This document shows positions 8,563-15,669 of a stretch of 38,131 bases of DNA, one piece after another. The DNA lies in assembly GCA_002412885.1 (NCBI GenBank), contig DHVX01000011.1, forward strand, positions 57,786-95,916, read 5' to 3'. Numbering within the stretch: position 1 is the first letter of the stretch; each line of letters opens with the position of its first letter. Source of the stretch: Bacteroidales bacterium UBA5197. GTDB taxonomy: Bacteria > Bacteroidota > Bacteroidia > Bacteroidales > Lentimicrobiaceae. The notes below the pieces were generated by a model. The model saw nothing but the letters and a program-made list of their open reading frames with translations. It searched no databases and was not told the origin of the DNA. Made by a program: the position numbers and the translations under genes.

Positions 8563-9039
8563 ATGAAAAAATTAAAATTCCTTAGCCTGCTGATGGCTGT
8601 TGTAGCTCTTATGACTGCATGTAACAAAGATGATGACAAAACAGAAGAATCAGGGATTTCTGTGCAATATGACGGAGTAACCTGGAAATCAACAAATGTA
8701 TCAGCAGCCTATGCTTCAGATTCAGATGAAACCGTAATTTCCGGGGCCAATGCAACCTTTGGTGAGCAGATAGTGCTCTCTTTCTCCGGATCAAATACCG
8801 GTTCTCTGCCAATTACAGAATCAATTGAAAGTCCAATAATCAGTTTTAGTCTGGGACAAACCGGTACTTTTACAACATTATTTTCTGACAATCCAACAGG
8901 AGAGGTTGTGATTACCAAATTTGATAAAGAGAAAAAGTTGATCTCTGGCACTTTCCACTGCAAAGCAGAAGATATTGACGGTGTTGAGAAAGAATTTACC
9001 AATGGTACTTTTACCAACATAAGTTACATTTCAAATTAA
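8563..9039 (+). CDS. Small lipoprotein, DUF6252-like
   Basis: This 158-residue lipoprotein has a type II signal ending in LMTAC, with Cys20 as the lipidated residue. An acidic stretch (NKDDDKTEESG) follows and would favour surface export in Bacteroidota. The mature part is a beta-rich domain. VQYDGVTWKSTN near its start and the VVITKFDKEKKLISGTFHCK to VEKEFTNGTF ending resemble the DUF6252 family of Bacteroidota lipoproteins, whose function is unknown. The assignment rests on that pattern only. The gene stands alone, with its own promoter and a hairpin after the stop. Confidence 0.82.
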   Translation: MKKLKFLSLLMAVVALMTACNKDDDKTEESGISVQYDGVTWKSTNVSAAYASDSDETVISGANATFGEQIVLSFSGSNTGSLPITESIESPIISFSLGQTGTFTTLFSDNPTGEVVITKFDKEKKLISGTFHCKAEDIDGVEKEFTNGTFTNISYISN

Positions 9040-9045
9040 ATGTAA

Positions 9046-9070
9046 ATCAGGGGGGTAATTTACCCCTGAT
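9046..9070 (+). terminator. Hairpin after the lipoprotein gene
   Basis: ATCAGGGG (9046-9053) and CCCCTGAT (9063-9070) form an 8-bp stem 6 bases after the stop codon. No T-run follows directly. A second hairpin (ACAGCC with GGCTGT, ending in six T near 9138-9143) lies 60 bases on and may be the effective terminator. Confidence 0.55.
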
Positions 9071-9259
9071 CTACTCAATCTGCAGTTATTAGAAAATATT
9101 GATCAACAGCCTGTGCCGGTATATGACGGACGGGCTGTTTTTTAATATTATTTCGCAGAACGATGACAACGCTGTTCGCATGTGTCCCCTGAAACATGTA
9201 ACATAAGCACCTCCAGGCGGGAGCCAGGTAGCTTCACTCTCCACCGATTGAAAAAATCT

Positions 9260-9400
9260 TGTCCACGGATTAAACGGATGCTTCGACAGGCTCAGCACAG
9301 GTTTTCACGGATTTACCTTCGGTGAGCTCCGCTTCGCTTCGGTTCGTGCTTCGATGGCTACCGCCTGGCGGCGGAGATTGGGCGGTTTTGCGCACCTGAG
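9260..9400. repeat. Dispersed repeat with CTTCGACAGGCTCAGCACAG box
   Basis: The module reads, in order, GGATGCTTCGACAGGCTCAG, a CACGGATTTACC box, GGTGAGCTCCGCTTCGCTTC and ACCGCCTGGCGGCGG with GATTGGGCGG. The same order recurs around 14560-14640, 17925-18000, 18200-18310 and 18330-18450 with small changes. CCGCC-TGGC-GGCGG is itself a hairpin. Short frames inside these modules are not genes. Confidence 0.75.
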
Positions 9401-9429
9401 TGACAAAAAAATAGCAATTGAAACTCAAG

Positions 9430-9749
9430 CAAAGGCCGAAGAAGGCAGGCTCATTTCTTTTCTTTATCTTACCTTTTGCGTGATACTTCAACTATGCTCA
9501 GCACAGGTCAAAAGGTAACCAAAAATCAAGGCTTAAAAAAAATTGGTCTCGTCAGAAAAATCAATAGGTTTCATACTGTTTCTTTTCTGACGAGATCAGG
9601 CTACGGTTTTGGTAGGAAGAAATGAGCCAGCCTGACGGGCAGTCAGGGTTGTTACATACTTCCTCTACTTTTACACCGATGCACAATAATTCTCTGAGCG
9701 TTGCCGGGGTTAGTCGGTTGCATTTCTTCTTTATTTATCTGTAGCCTGC
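9430..9749. repeat. Dispersed ~300-bp element, copy 1
   Basis: Bases from CAAAGGCCGAAGAAGGC to GTAGCCTGC match 20838-21140 almost throughout, and the last bases of the window (38111-38131) begin a third copy. Near its centre TCTCGTCAGAAAA (9547-9559) and TTTTCTGACGAGA (9583-9595) form a perfect 13-bp stem. The sequence holds no meaningful open frame and could be a non-autonomous mobile element or an RNA. Confidence 0.75.
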
Positions 9750-9786
9750 GGACGAAGGAGGTAGAAAAATAACAGGAGAAATTTAT

Positions 9787-9871
9787 TGAATTACAAATTC
9801 AATGGTGTTCAAAGCGGAATTGCAACCGAGGCCGCCTAAGCGGACGAGCTCAGCGAAGCTAAATTCCGCTT
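9787..9871. repeat. Two-hairpin palindromic element, copy 1
   Basis: TTGAATTACAAATTCAA (9787-9803), a 7-bp-stem hairpin, is followed 8 bases later by a 60-base unit (9812-9871). That unit starts AAGCGGAATT and ends AATTCCGCTT, which pair as a 10-bp outer stem. Within it, CCGC-CTAA-GCGG and AGCT...AGCT can form two small inner hairpins, giving a cloverleaf-like shape. The 60 bases are identical in all four full copies in this window. The rest of the gap to the catalase gene holds only short repeat remnants. Confidence 0.8.
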
Positions 9872-10061
9872 AGCCAGGATTGAAAAAATCTTATCCATGT
9901 GTCTACTGCCAGGTGGCTGTGAATTAGGCAGCTTTCTCGCTCTCCACAAAATCCGTAATTGATTGAACGTTTGGTCAATTAAAAGCCTTCAAGGTAGAAA
10001 GCCTGTCCGCCTCGGGCGGAAATACCTGGAAGGTTTAACTGGAAGGTTAATCCGGGATACA

Positions 10062-12209
10062 TTAAATCAGCGGCTTTTCACGTTCCCAAAAACGATGTTG
10101 CGCGATAGCTTTGATAAATTCTGCCGGTGGGCGATTCAGTATCACACCCATATTTTCTTCCCCTGCTTTATCATCAGGACGAAGTTTAATTCCGGCAATT
10201 ATTTTCTCAACAAATGAAACACCATCTCCATCAGCAGCAATGGCTTTACAATGTTTGTAAGCATTGCTAATGAAATCTTTCGCTTCCGGCAGTTCAGCCA
10301 ATGCTGCTGCACTTTTCGGGCCACCGGGAACATACACCGCATCAAATAATACGGATGCCGAGGTCAGGAAACTCTGATCAACTTTAATCTTCTTGCCTTT
10401 TGCAGCAGCGATAAATCCCAGGTGCGGCGCAATGACCTTTACCTTTGCTCCTGCCTCTTCAAGCGCCAGTTTCATGTTACCGAGTGAAGCTTCATCAACC
10501 CCGTCTGCTGCGAGTATGGCAATCTGCCTGGTTTTTATTGTATCCTTCACAGTATCTGCCATGCTCAGTGCTTTGGAAATCTTAAGTTCAGGTTGAAAAT
10601 CCAATGGCTGAAAATCATCCGGATTTCCATCAGCGGGTATATTCTGGTTGAGGTATTGTTCTGGGGCGGGGACCGGAATACCCAATCCTTCAGCAACAGC
10701 AGATGCCAGCCCTTTATCCACTTTCGTTAGCATTCCCAGAACGCGTTCGCGTATGGATACTTCTTCCAGTTTACCCAATTCAAAACGCAGTGCGCTTACA
10801 ATATGACTCTTCTCAGGTTTACTCTGGCTGTTGAAAAACAGCGTTGCCTGACTGAAATGGTCGAAAAAGCTTTTACTTCTGGCCCTTACCTTTTTCGCGT
10901 CAATGCGTTCATTATAGGAAACAAATCCACCTTCCTCCGCTTTTGCCTGCATTGGATGGCCGCCACCGGTGGTGTTGGGATGATAAGCAGACTTGCCAGG
11001 ATTAATGGTTTGACGCATATGACCGTCACGCTGATTATTGTGCACCGGGGCAATAGGCCTGTTTATCGGAATTTCATGAAAGTTGGGACCGCCCAATCGA
11101 ATGAGCTGAGTATCGGTATAAGAGAATAGCCTGCCCTGCAATAGCGGATCGTTGGTGAAATCAATTCCCGAAACTACATGACCGGGATGAAATGCTACCT
11201 GCTCGGTTTCGGCAAAGAAATTATCAGGATTGCGATTTAATACCATTTTACCGATGATCTGCACGGGAACAATTTCTTCGGGAATCAGTTTGGTGGGATC
11301 AAGCAGATCGAAGTCAAAGTTGAATTCGTCTTTTTCTTCCACAATCTGAACTCCCAGATTCCACTCGGGATAGTTGCCCGTTTCAATGGCTTCCCATAAA
11401 TCTCTGCGGTGAAAATCACTGTCTCTGCCTGAAATCAGCTGCGCCTCATCCCATACAACGGAATGAATACCAAGAACAGGTTTCCAGTGAAACTTCACAA
11501 ATACTGAAACATTGTCTTCATTCACAAAACGGAATGTATGTACGCCAAAACCTTCCATCATACGCAGACTTCTTGGAATACCACGATCACTCATTGCCCA
11601 CATTACCGTATGAATGCTTTCAGGAGTAAGCGAAACAAAATCCCAGAAAGTATCATGGGCTGATGCCGCCTGAGGAATCTCATTATGCGGTTCAGGTTTA
11701 ACCGCATGAACCAGATCGGGGAACTTAATTGCATCCTGTATAAAGAAAACCGGAATATTATTTCCTACAAGGTCATAGTTTCCCTCTTCAGTGTAAAACT
11801 TCACTGAGAAACCTCTTACATCTCGGGCTAAATCAGTAGAACCACGCGAACCGGCTACGGTGCTGAACCTGGCAAATACAGGAGTCCGTTTTCCGGGCGT
11901 CTGCAGGAACTTTGCCCTGGTGTATCTGGTCATGGATTCTGTCAGTTCGAAATACCCGTGAGCGGCACTTCCTCTGGCGTGCACAATCCGCTCCGGAATC
12001 CTTTCATGGTCAAAATGTGTGATTTTCTCACGAAGGTGAAAATCCTCCAGCAAGGTTGCGCCGCGCTCACCCGCTTTCAGCGAATTCTGGTCGTCGTTTA
12101 TGCGCAACCCCTGGTTGGTGGTTAAAAATTCCCCTTCAGGGCTTTCGGTATTTTTGCCAAGATCCTTTTGCTTGGCATTTTCCGGATCATCATTTTTTGA
12201 AGTTTTCAT
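10062..12209 (-). CDS. katE: Large-subunit catalase with DJ-1/PfpI-like C-terminal domain (HPII type)
   Basis: This 715-residue monofunctional heme catalase breaks hydrogen peroxide into water and oxygen. The length and the extra C-terminal domain mark the large-subunit clade typified by HPII. Catalytic His77 lies in RIVHARGSAAHG, the distal Asn is near 151 in GNNIPVFF, and the proximal heme-ligand Tyr364 is in GRLFSYTDTQLIRLGGPNF. The flavodoxin-like C-terminal domain begins near 561 (RQIAILAADGVDEAS). The frame extends to a GTG at 12251, but the ATG at 12209, with AAAAGGG before it and a typical lysine-rich start (MKTSKNDDPENAKQKDL), is the better start. It lies beside other stress-type genes on the same strand, which suggests a stationary-phase or oxidative-stress role. 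Confidence 0.96.
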   Translation of the reverse strand: MKTSKNDDPENAKQKDLGKNTESPEGEFLTTNQGLRINDDQNSLKAGERGATLLEDFHLREKITHFDHERIPERIVHARGSAAHGYFELTESMTRYTRAKFLQTPGKRTPVFARFSTVAGSRGSTDLARDVRGFSVKFYTEEGNYDLVGNNIPVFFIQDAIKFPDLVHAVKPEPHNEIPQAASAHDTFWDFVSLTPESIHTVMWAMSDRGIPRSLRMMEGFGVHTFRFVNEDNVSVFVKFHWKPVLGIHSVVWDEAQLISGRDSDFHRRDLWEAIETGNYPEWNLGVQIVEEKDEFNFDFDLLDPTKLIPEEIVPVQIIGKMVLNRNPDNFFAETEQVAFHPGHVVSGIDFTNDPLLQGRLFSYTDTQLIRLGGPNFHEIPINRPIAPVHNNQRDGHMRQTINPGKSAYHPNTTGGGHPMQAKAEEGGFVSYNERIDAKKVRARSKSFFDHFSQATLFFNSQSKPEKSHIVSALRFELGKLEEVSIRERVLGMLTKVDKGLASAVAEGLGIPVPAPEQYLNQNIPADGNPDDFQPLDFQPELKISKALSMADTVKDTIKTRQIAILAADGVDEASLGNMKLALEEAGAKVKVIAPHLGFIAAAKGKKIKVDQSFLTSASVLFDAVYVPGGPKSAAALAELPEAKDFISNAYKHCKAIAADGDGVSFVEKIIAGIKLRPDDKAGEENMGVILNRPPAEFIKAIAQHRFWEREKPLI

Positions 12210-12282
12210 CCCTTTTGTTTTTATTGGTAAATAAATTTTGCTTTGTTTCACTGATATGGTTCACATGGCCGGGGATACAGCA

Positions 12283-12660
12283 CTTCGACGCTCAGTGTGA
12301 CATGTGTTCAGAGTGTACACTGTTCCATCTTAATGCACTAATTATTAAATTAATAAGATGTCCTCCTGAGTTGAAACTCAAAAGAAATTTTTAGCATAAT
12401 GCGGAGATGACAGGTGGGAACTGGATCAAAAACACTTCGACTCCGCTCAGTGTGACATAGGTGTTAGGGGAGCATTTATTATTAATAATGCACTAACATT
12501 CAATCTATTACAATGTCATCCTGAGCGGAGTCGAAGGAAAAAACGTACAATCTGACATTGGTAGCCTGCCGCCGCGCAGTTAGGCAGGCGGAGTTGAAGG
12601 ATAAAACTAACAATCTGTCATTGGTAGTCCCGCATGTGCGGGAAAGGACAAAGGATCAAA
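12283..12660. repeat. Intergenic inverted repeats with CTTCGACTCCGCTCAG boxes
   Basis: The 590-base gap upstream of the catalase gene holds no gene. A 24-base arm at 12435-12458 (begins CTTCGACTCCGCTCAGTG) and its near reverse complement at 12513-12536 (ends GAGCGGAGTCGAAG) pair at about 22 of 24 positions, forming a ~100-bp hairpin element. A degraded relative lies at 12283-12380. Further on are CCTGCC/GGCAGG and CCCGC-ATGT-GCGGG (12629-12642) mini-hairpins. Confidence 0.6.
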
Positions 12661-12737
12661 ATTTCAACCAATTAATTCTTAAAGCAGCGATTTAAACAGT
12701 TCCTGTTTAATTCCTAATTGGTTTATATACAGAAATC

Positions 12738-12780
12738 CCGGGTTCTTACCCATCTCTTACGCAGACGGACAAGAACCTGG
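12738..12780 (-). terminator. Hairpin downstream of the DUF2383 gene
   Basis: CCGGGTTCTT (12738-12747) and AAGAACCTGG (12771-12780) pair over 10 positions with one G-T wobble. It begins 18 bases after the stop codon of the DUF2383 gene in its direction of reading. The T-run is weak (ATTTCTGT), so termination is likely but not certain. Confidence 0.45.
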
Positions 12781-12798
12781 AAATTTCGTGAATCTGGG

Positions 12799-13251
12799 TC
12801 ACTCAAGAACATCACGCATTGATTTTACCTTATTGTGGTCTGCTTTAATCAGTAAATACTGAGACCTTACTATGGCCTGCTGTTCAAAGCTCAGGTGTTC
12901 AAGGTCGTCTTCCAAAACATTTTCATAGGTTTCAATAGCATGGTCTTCACCATATTCGCAGGAACTTAAAATGGCCTTGCGGTCGTTACCGGCAAGCGCC
13001 GCTTTTACATCCATCCATACGCGGAAGAATTTGCCGGAGGTTCTGGTGCCTTCGGTAGGAGTGCCTCCCAATAAGTGTATTTCACTCGTCAGTTCCTGAT
13101 TACAGTTATGACTGGTTTGAGCCAGATGAGAAAACACATTTTTTAATTCCTGTTCGTCAGTTTCCTTTGAAGCGGTTTCATACCCTTCTATTCTGTCGTT
13201 GTTAATTTCAACAAGCTTGTTGAGTGTTTCAACAGCATGATTATTGTCCAT
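12799..13251 (-). CDS. PA2169-type four-helix-bundle protein (DUF2383)
   Basis: The product is a 150-residue all-helical protein of the PA2169/DUF2383 family, which has a ferritin/rubrerythrin-like bundle. Landmarks are VETLNKLVEINNDRIEGYETASKE near the start, HLAQTSHNCNQEL, LGGTPTEGTRTSGKFFRVWMDVKAAL, and the second half ILSSCEYGEDHAIETYENVL. Family members are mostly uncharacterised and often found with stress genes; a metal-binding or stress role is plausible but not shown. It lies 82 bases after the coiled-coil lipoprotein gene on the same strand, so the two may share a transcript. Confidence 0.88.
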   Translation of the reverse strand: MDNNHAVETLNKLVEINNDRIEGYETASKETDEQELKNVFSHLAQTSHNCNQELTSEIHLLGGTPTEGTRTSGKFFRVWMDVKAALAGNDRKAILSSCEYGEDHAIETYENVLEDDLEHLSFEQQAIVRSQYLLIKADHNKVKSMRDVLE

Positions 13252-13333
13252 ATTTTCTTTAATTTTTAAGTTAATTTTTATTTATTTCCAAACTGAATCA
13301 GCCGTATTGCAAAGAATTGCCTCAGTTCAGCTA

Positions 13334-13798
13334 TTAATTATCGCCATTGATGAAGTCTTTGAAGTCTTGCCCAAGCTCTTCCATATCGCTGTTGAATTCG
13401 CGTTTAAAAGTCTCCCAATCGCTGTTATTGCGCTCATAATCCCTGAGGTCGTTTTTTAATTCGTTGTTTTTCTCCTCCAGTGCATCGATCTTTTTCTGGC
13501 GCATTTTATCAAGTGTTTCACCTGATTTCATGATTTTTACCTTTAATTCGGCAATTCTGATTTCGTTTTCTTTGATTTTTATTTCCGTTTCACTCTTGAA
13601 TTGGGCCCATTGCTCAGGAGTTGCAACTTTTTTTTGTTGAATTTCCGCATCTGTTCTGGCTTCATCCAGTTCCTGCTGAGCATCCTCAACATCATCCCAG
13701 GCCTTATCGGCTTTATCCGAAGGTGAATTACAACCTGTAATTACTGTAGCTGCTGCCAGCAACATGGTTACTCCGAGCAAATAAATTTTCTTTTTCAT
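13334..13798 (-). CDS. Coiled-coil lipoprotein
   Basis: This 154-residue lipoprotein has a type II signal peptide with lipobox VITGC (Cys23). The mature region is almost entirely charged heptad-like helix (EDAQQELDEARTDAEIQQKK, then EIKIKENEIRIAELKVKI), ending in an acidic tail (MEELGQDFKDFINGDN). It resembles envelope-anchored coiled-coil lipoproteins, but I do not recognise a named family. Its position between CsbD-like and DUF2383 genes suggests co-regulation with envelope or osmotic stress. The plus-strand frame 13244-13459 is a shadow. Confidence 0.82.
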   Translation of the reverse strand: MKKKIYLLGVTMLLAAATVITGCNSPSDKADKAWDDVEDAQQELDEARTDAEIQQKKVATPEQWAQFKSETEIKIKENEIRIAELKVKIMKSGETLDKMRQKKIDALEEKNNELKNDLRDYERNNSDWETFKREFNSDMEELGQDFKDFINGDN

Positions 13799-13832
13799 TG
13801 TTTTCTTTTTTTTGGTTTATATTTAAGACTAT

Positions 13833-13867
13833 AAGAGCCGTTCAACGAACTCCGTTCAACAGCTCTT
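13833..13867 (-). terminator. Imperfect hairpin between CsbD-like and lipoprotein genes
   Basis: AAGAGC (13833-13838) pairs with GCTCTT (13862-13867), and the stem continues inward as GTT/AAC and AACG/CGTT with two single mismatches. No T-run follows in the reading direction. It may be a partial terminator or a processing site setting a different level for the downstream genes. Confidence 0.4.
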
Positions 13868-13887
13868 GTCAGAATTACCAATGATTA

Positions 13888-14073
13888 TCAGAGATCATTG
13901 ATTAATTTTTTAACTTCTTCCTTTGATTTGCCCAGCTTCTGCTGAAGTTTCCCGTAGAGTTCATCTTCACGGCCTTCTTCATAGATCAGGTCATTGTCGG
14001 TTAATTCAGCATAGCTCTTTTTCAGCTTGCCTTTCAACTCGTTCCATTTGCCTTTTAATTCTGTCTCGTTCAT
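13888..14073 (-). CDS. CsbD-like general-stress protein
   Basis: This 61-residue protein belongs to the CsbD family. NETELKGKWNELKGKLKKSYAELTDNDLIYEEG is the typical start (usually N-x-x-x-x-KGKWKQ-x-KG), and GREDELYGKLQQKLGKSKEEVKKLINDL the typical end. CsbD proteins are small, very hydrophilic and induced by general stress in many bacteria; the molecular role is unknown. It is the first gene of the minus-strand stress block and has the best promoter box there. Confidence 0.92.
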   Translation of the reverse strand: MNETELKGKWNELKGKLKKSYAELTDNDLIYEEGREDELYGKLQQKLGKSKEEVKKLINDL

Positions 14074-14110
14074 TTTTGTAGTTTTTAAAAGTTGATGAAA
14101 TATTAAAAGG

Positions 14111-14118
14111 CAAAATTA
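14111..14118 (-). promoter_or_regulatory. -7 box for the CsbD-like gene
   Basis: Read on the minus strand this is TAATTTTG, an exact match to TAnnTTTG, within TATATAATTTTG. It lies 37 bases upstream of the ATG. The -33 region is not a clear match. Confidence 0.5.
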
Positions 14119-14201
14119 TATACCGATTGACAGCTATTCATTATGTAATTCTTTTAAAACTTTATATCATTCCCACATATAATGATAACCTATATTGAAA
14201 G

Positions 14202-14551
14202 TACTTAGGGTCTGCTGAAAAACTCTGTTAGGAGTTTCCCTTTAATAACCCCCGGTACGGCTTGCCAAACCGGGGGTTAATGGATCATCAAACAAAAAAA
14301 CCCTGTAAGGGTTGCCCTTTATCATGGGGGAACCCACTCTGGGGTTCTGTTTTTCGGTTCGTATTGCACAACCCCCATTTGCATTGGGGGTTATTGATGG
14401 GCAATCCCTACGGGATTTTGCATCTTCGTTTCATTGTATAGTGCATGGAAAAATGAGACAACCTCATTATTAATATGCACTTTTGTTCTTAATCAACTCT
14501 GTAAGTTGCTGACAATATGACTTTTAATTATTTTTAAGCAGGCCCTACTTA
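14202..14551. mobile_element. MITE-like element with terminal inverted repeats and 6-bp target duplication
   Basis: GGGTCTGCTGAAAAA (14208-14222) and, reversed at the other end (14531-14545), GGGCCTGCTTAAAAA are terminal inverted repeats matching at 13 of 15 positions. TACTTA stands directly outside both ends (14202-14207 and 14546-14551), a 6-bp target-site duplication. The 338-bp body encodes no transposase. It carries a row of hairpins: TAACCCCCGGT/ACCGGGGGTTA (14246-14279), AACCCTGTAAGGGTT (14299-14313), AACCC/GGGGTT (14331-14346), AACCCCCA/TGGGGGTT (14370-14392) and AATCCCTACGGGATT (14403-14417). The autonomous parent is not in the window. Confidence 0.82.
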
Positions 14552-14565
14552 TAATGAGTGGTTTC

Positions 14566-14760
14566 CCTTCGGTGAGCTCCGCTTCGCTTCGGTTGGTTTC
14601 GTTTTACATTGACTACCGCCTGGCTGCGGTGATTGGGCAGGTTCAAACAACCTTCCAGGTTTTCTTTTTCAACCTGGAAGGTTTTGTTTGATTAAACTGA
14701 TTTCGTATAGTTGTTCAGTGGCACCGCCTGACGGCGGTGATTGGGCAAGCTTTATTTTCA
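14566..14760. repeat. Dispersed repeat block with AACCTTCCAGGTT hairpin
   Basis: The block holds a GGTGAGCTCCGCTTCGCTTC module, ACCGCCTGGCTGCGG, then the hairpin AACCTTCCAGGTT (14649-14661) / AACCTGGAAGGTT (14671-14683) with a 9-base T-rich loop, flanked by CAAAC and GTTTG. About 70 bases from the hairpin onward match 20701-20775 closely. A second ACCGCCTGACGGCGG module ends it. Confidence 0.75.
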
Positions 14761-14871
14761 CGGAAATGTTTGTTAATGATTAACTTATCTATTCATAATT
14801 GATTTAATAAAATATTCGTAAATTGTTGCCGGTAATTTTACAGGTTAATCAGGTTTAACAATACGATCTAT

Positions 14872-15657
14872 ATGCCATTCTGCAGCAATTGTGGCAATGA
14901 ATTAAAGACAGGTGCAAAATTTTGCAACAAATGTGGCGCCCAAATGGGTGTTCCTGACCCGGGCGCCTGTCCGGTTTGCCTGAAGCCGGTTACCGGAAAC
15001 GAAAAGTTCTGTGTACATTGTGGTGCTTCCATCGCCAGCCCGGTCAGCAGCAGGCCCCTTGCACCCCATCAAACCGCGGCTCCTCCTGCCAGAATACCAA
15101 TTACGCAAGGTCCACCTTCACCTCCTGTTTACACTACTCCCCAGGTTTTACCTCCGGTGAAGCGAAAAAAGAAGGGTGGATGTATATGGAAATCTTTGCT
15201 GGTTCTCTTGTTTTTGGTGGCAGCCGGATTAACTGCGCTTTATTTTCTTGGAGATGAACCGAATACTCCAGATCAGGGAGAGGGCGGACTTACAGGCACC
15301 GATATCCCGGGAATTGTCTCAATTTATGATTCGATTCCTGAAGAGACCATCACTGAAACTACTGTGGATACCGGCGATCCACAACAAGCCGCAGAATCGG
15401 TGGAAGAAGCCTTCGCCCGTGCCGATACCAATTTGCTTAAACAAATGCTTACACCTACCAGCCGGGAAATCTATAAAGAAGCATTCAAAGAAATCAAACC
15501 TTACATGAGTGAATATTCCAAAGCTTTCAGCAACAGGAAACTGAAAATATCCACACCGATTTACTCTTTGTATGAGTTTACGGATGAGACAGGCAAAATA
15601 TTTACTGCCGAATTTGCCTTATGCGACGACGGACAGTGGAAATTGGTAAGATTCTGA
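14872..15657 (+). CDS. Double zinc-ribbon, single-pass membrane protein
   Basis: This 261-residue protein starts with two zinc ribbons: Cys4/Cys7 with Cys18/Cys21, and Cys33/Cys36 with Cys47/Cys50. A proline-rich linker (55-95), a KRKKKGG basic stop and one membrane helix (~104-125, LLVLLFLVAAGLTALYFL) follow. The remainder is outside the membrane: an acidic linker, then a ~90-residue domain (AAESVEEAFARADTNLLKQML to ALCDDGQWKLVRF) of the kind often seen in DUF4878-like or NTF2-like modules; that comparison is by feel only. It ends 12 bases before the next gene and is surely in the same operon, so its periplasmic domain may act with that exported enzyme-like protein. Confidence 0.75.
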   Translation: MPFCSNCGNELKTGAKFCNKCGAQMGVPDPGACPVCLKPVTGNEKFCVHCGASIASPVSSRPLAPHQTAAPPARIPITQGPPSPPVYTTPQVLPPVKRKKKGGCIWKSLLVLLFLVAAGLTALYFLGDEPNTPDQGEGGLTGTDIPGIVSIYDSIPEETITETTVDTGDPQQAAESVEEAFARADTNLLKQMLTPTSREIYKEAFKEIKPYMSEYSKAFSNRKLKISTPIYSLYEFTDETGKIFTAEFALCDDGQWKLVRF

Positions 15658-15669
15658 TAAACAAGCTGT

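Noticed and set aside
9089..9491. Minus-strand frames with MLSLSKHP-like or SPPPGGSH-like peptides (also at 18158 and 20574)
   Set aside because: These peptides are translations of the CTTCGACAGGCTCAG and ACCGCCTGGCGGCGG repeats and recur in every repeat island without start signals.
9755..9764. AAGGAGGTAG as a ribosome binding site
   Set aside because: No open frame starts within a useful distance here or at the other copies, so it is not annotated as a ribosome site and is kept only as a repeat motif.
9963..10217. 84-codon plus-strand frame overlapping the catalase 3' end
   Set aside because: It runs into the certain katE coding region on the other strand and starts in repeat sequence.
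12210..12251. GTG start for the catalase at 12251
   Set aside because: The 14 extra residues would cover the likely leader, and the ATG at 12209 has a purine-rich AAAAGGG before it and a family-like N-terminus.
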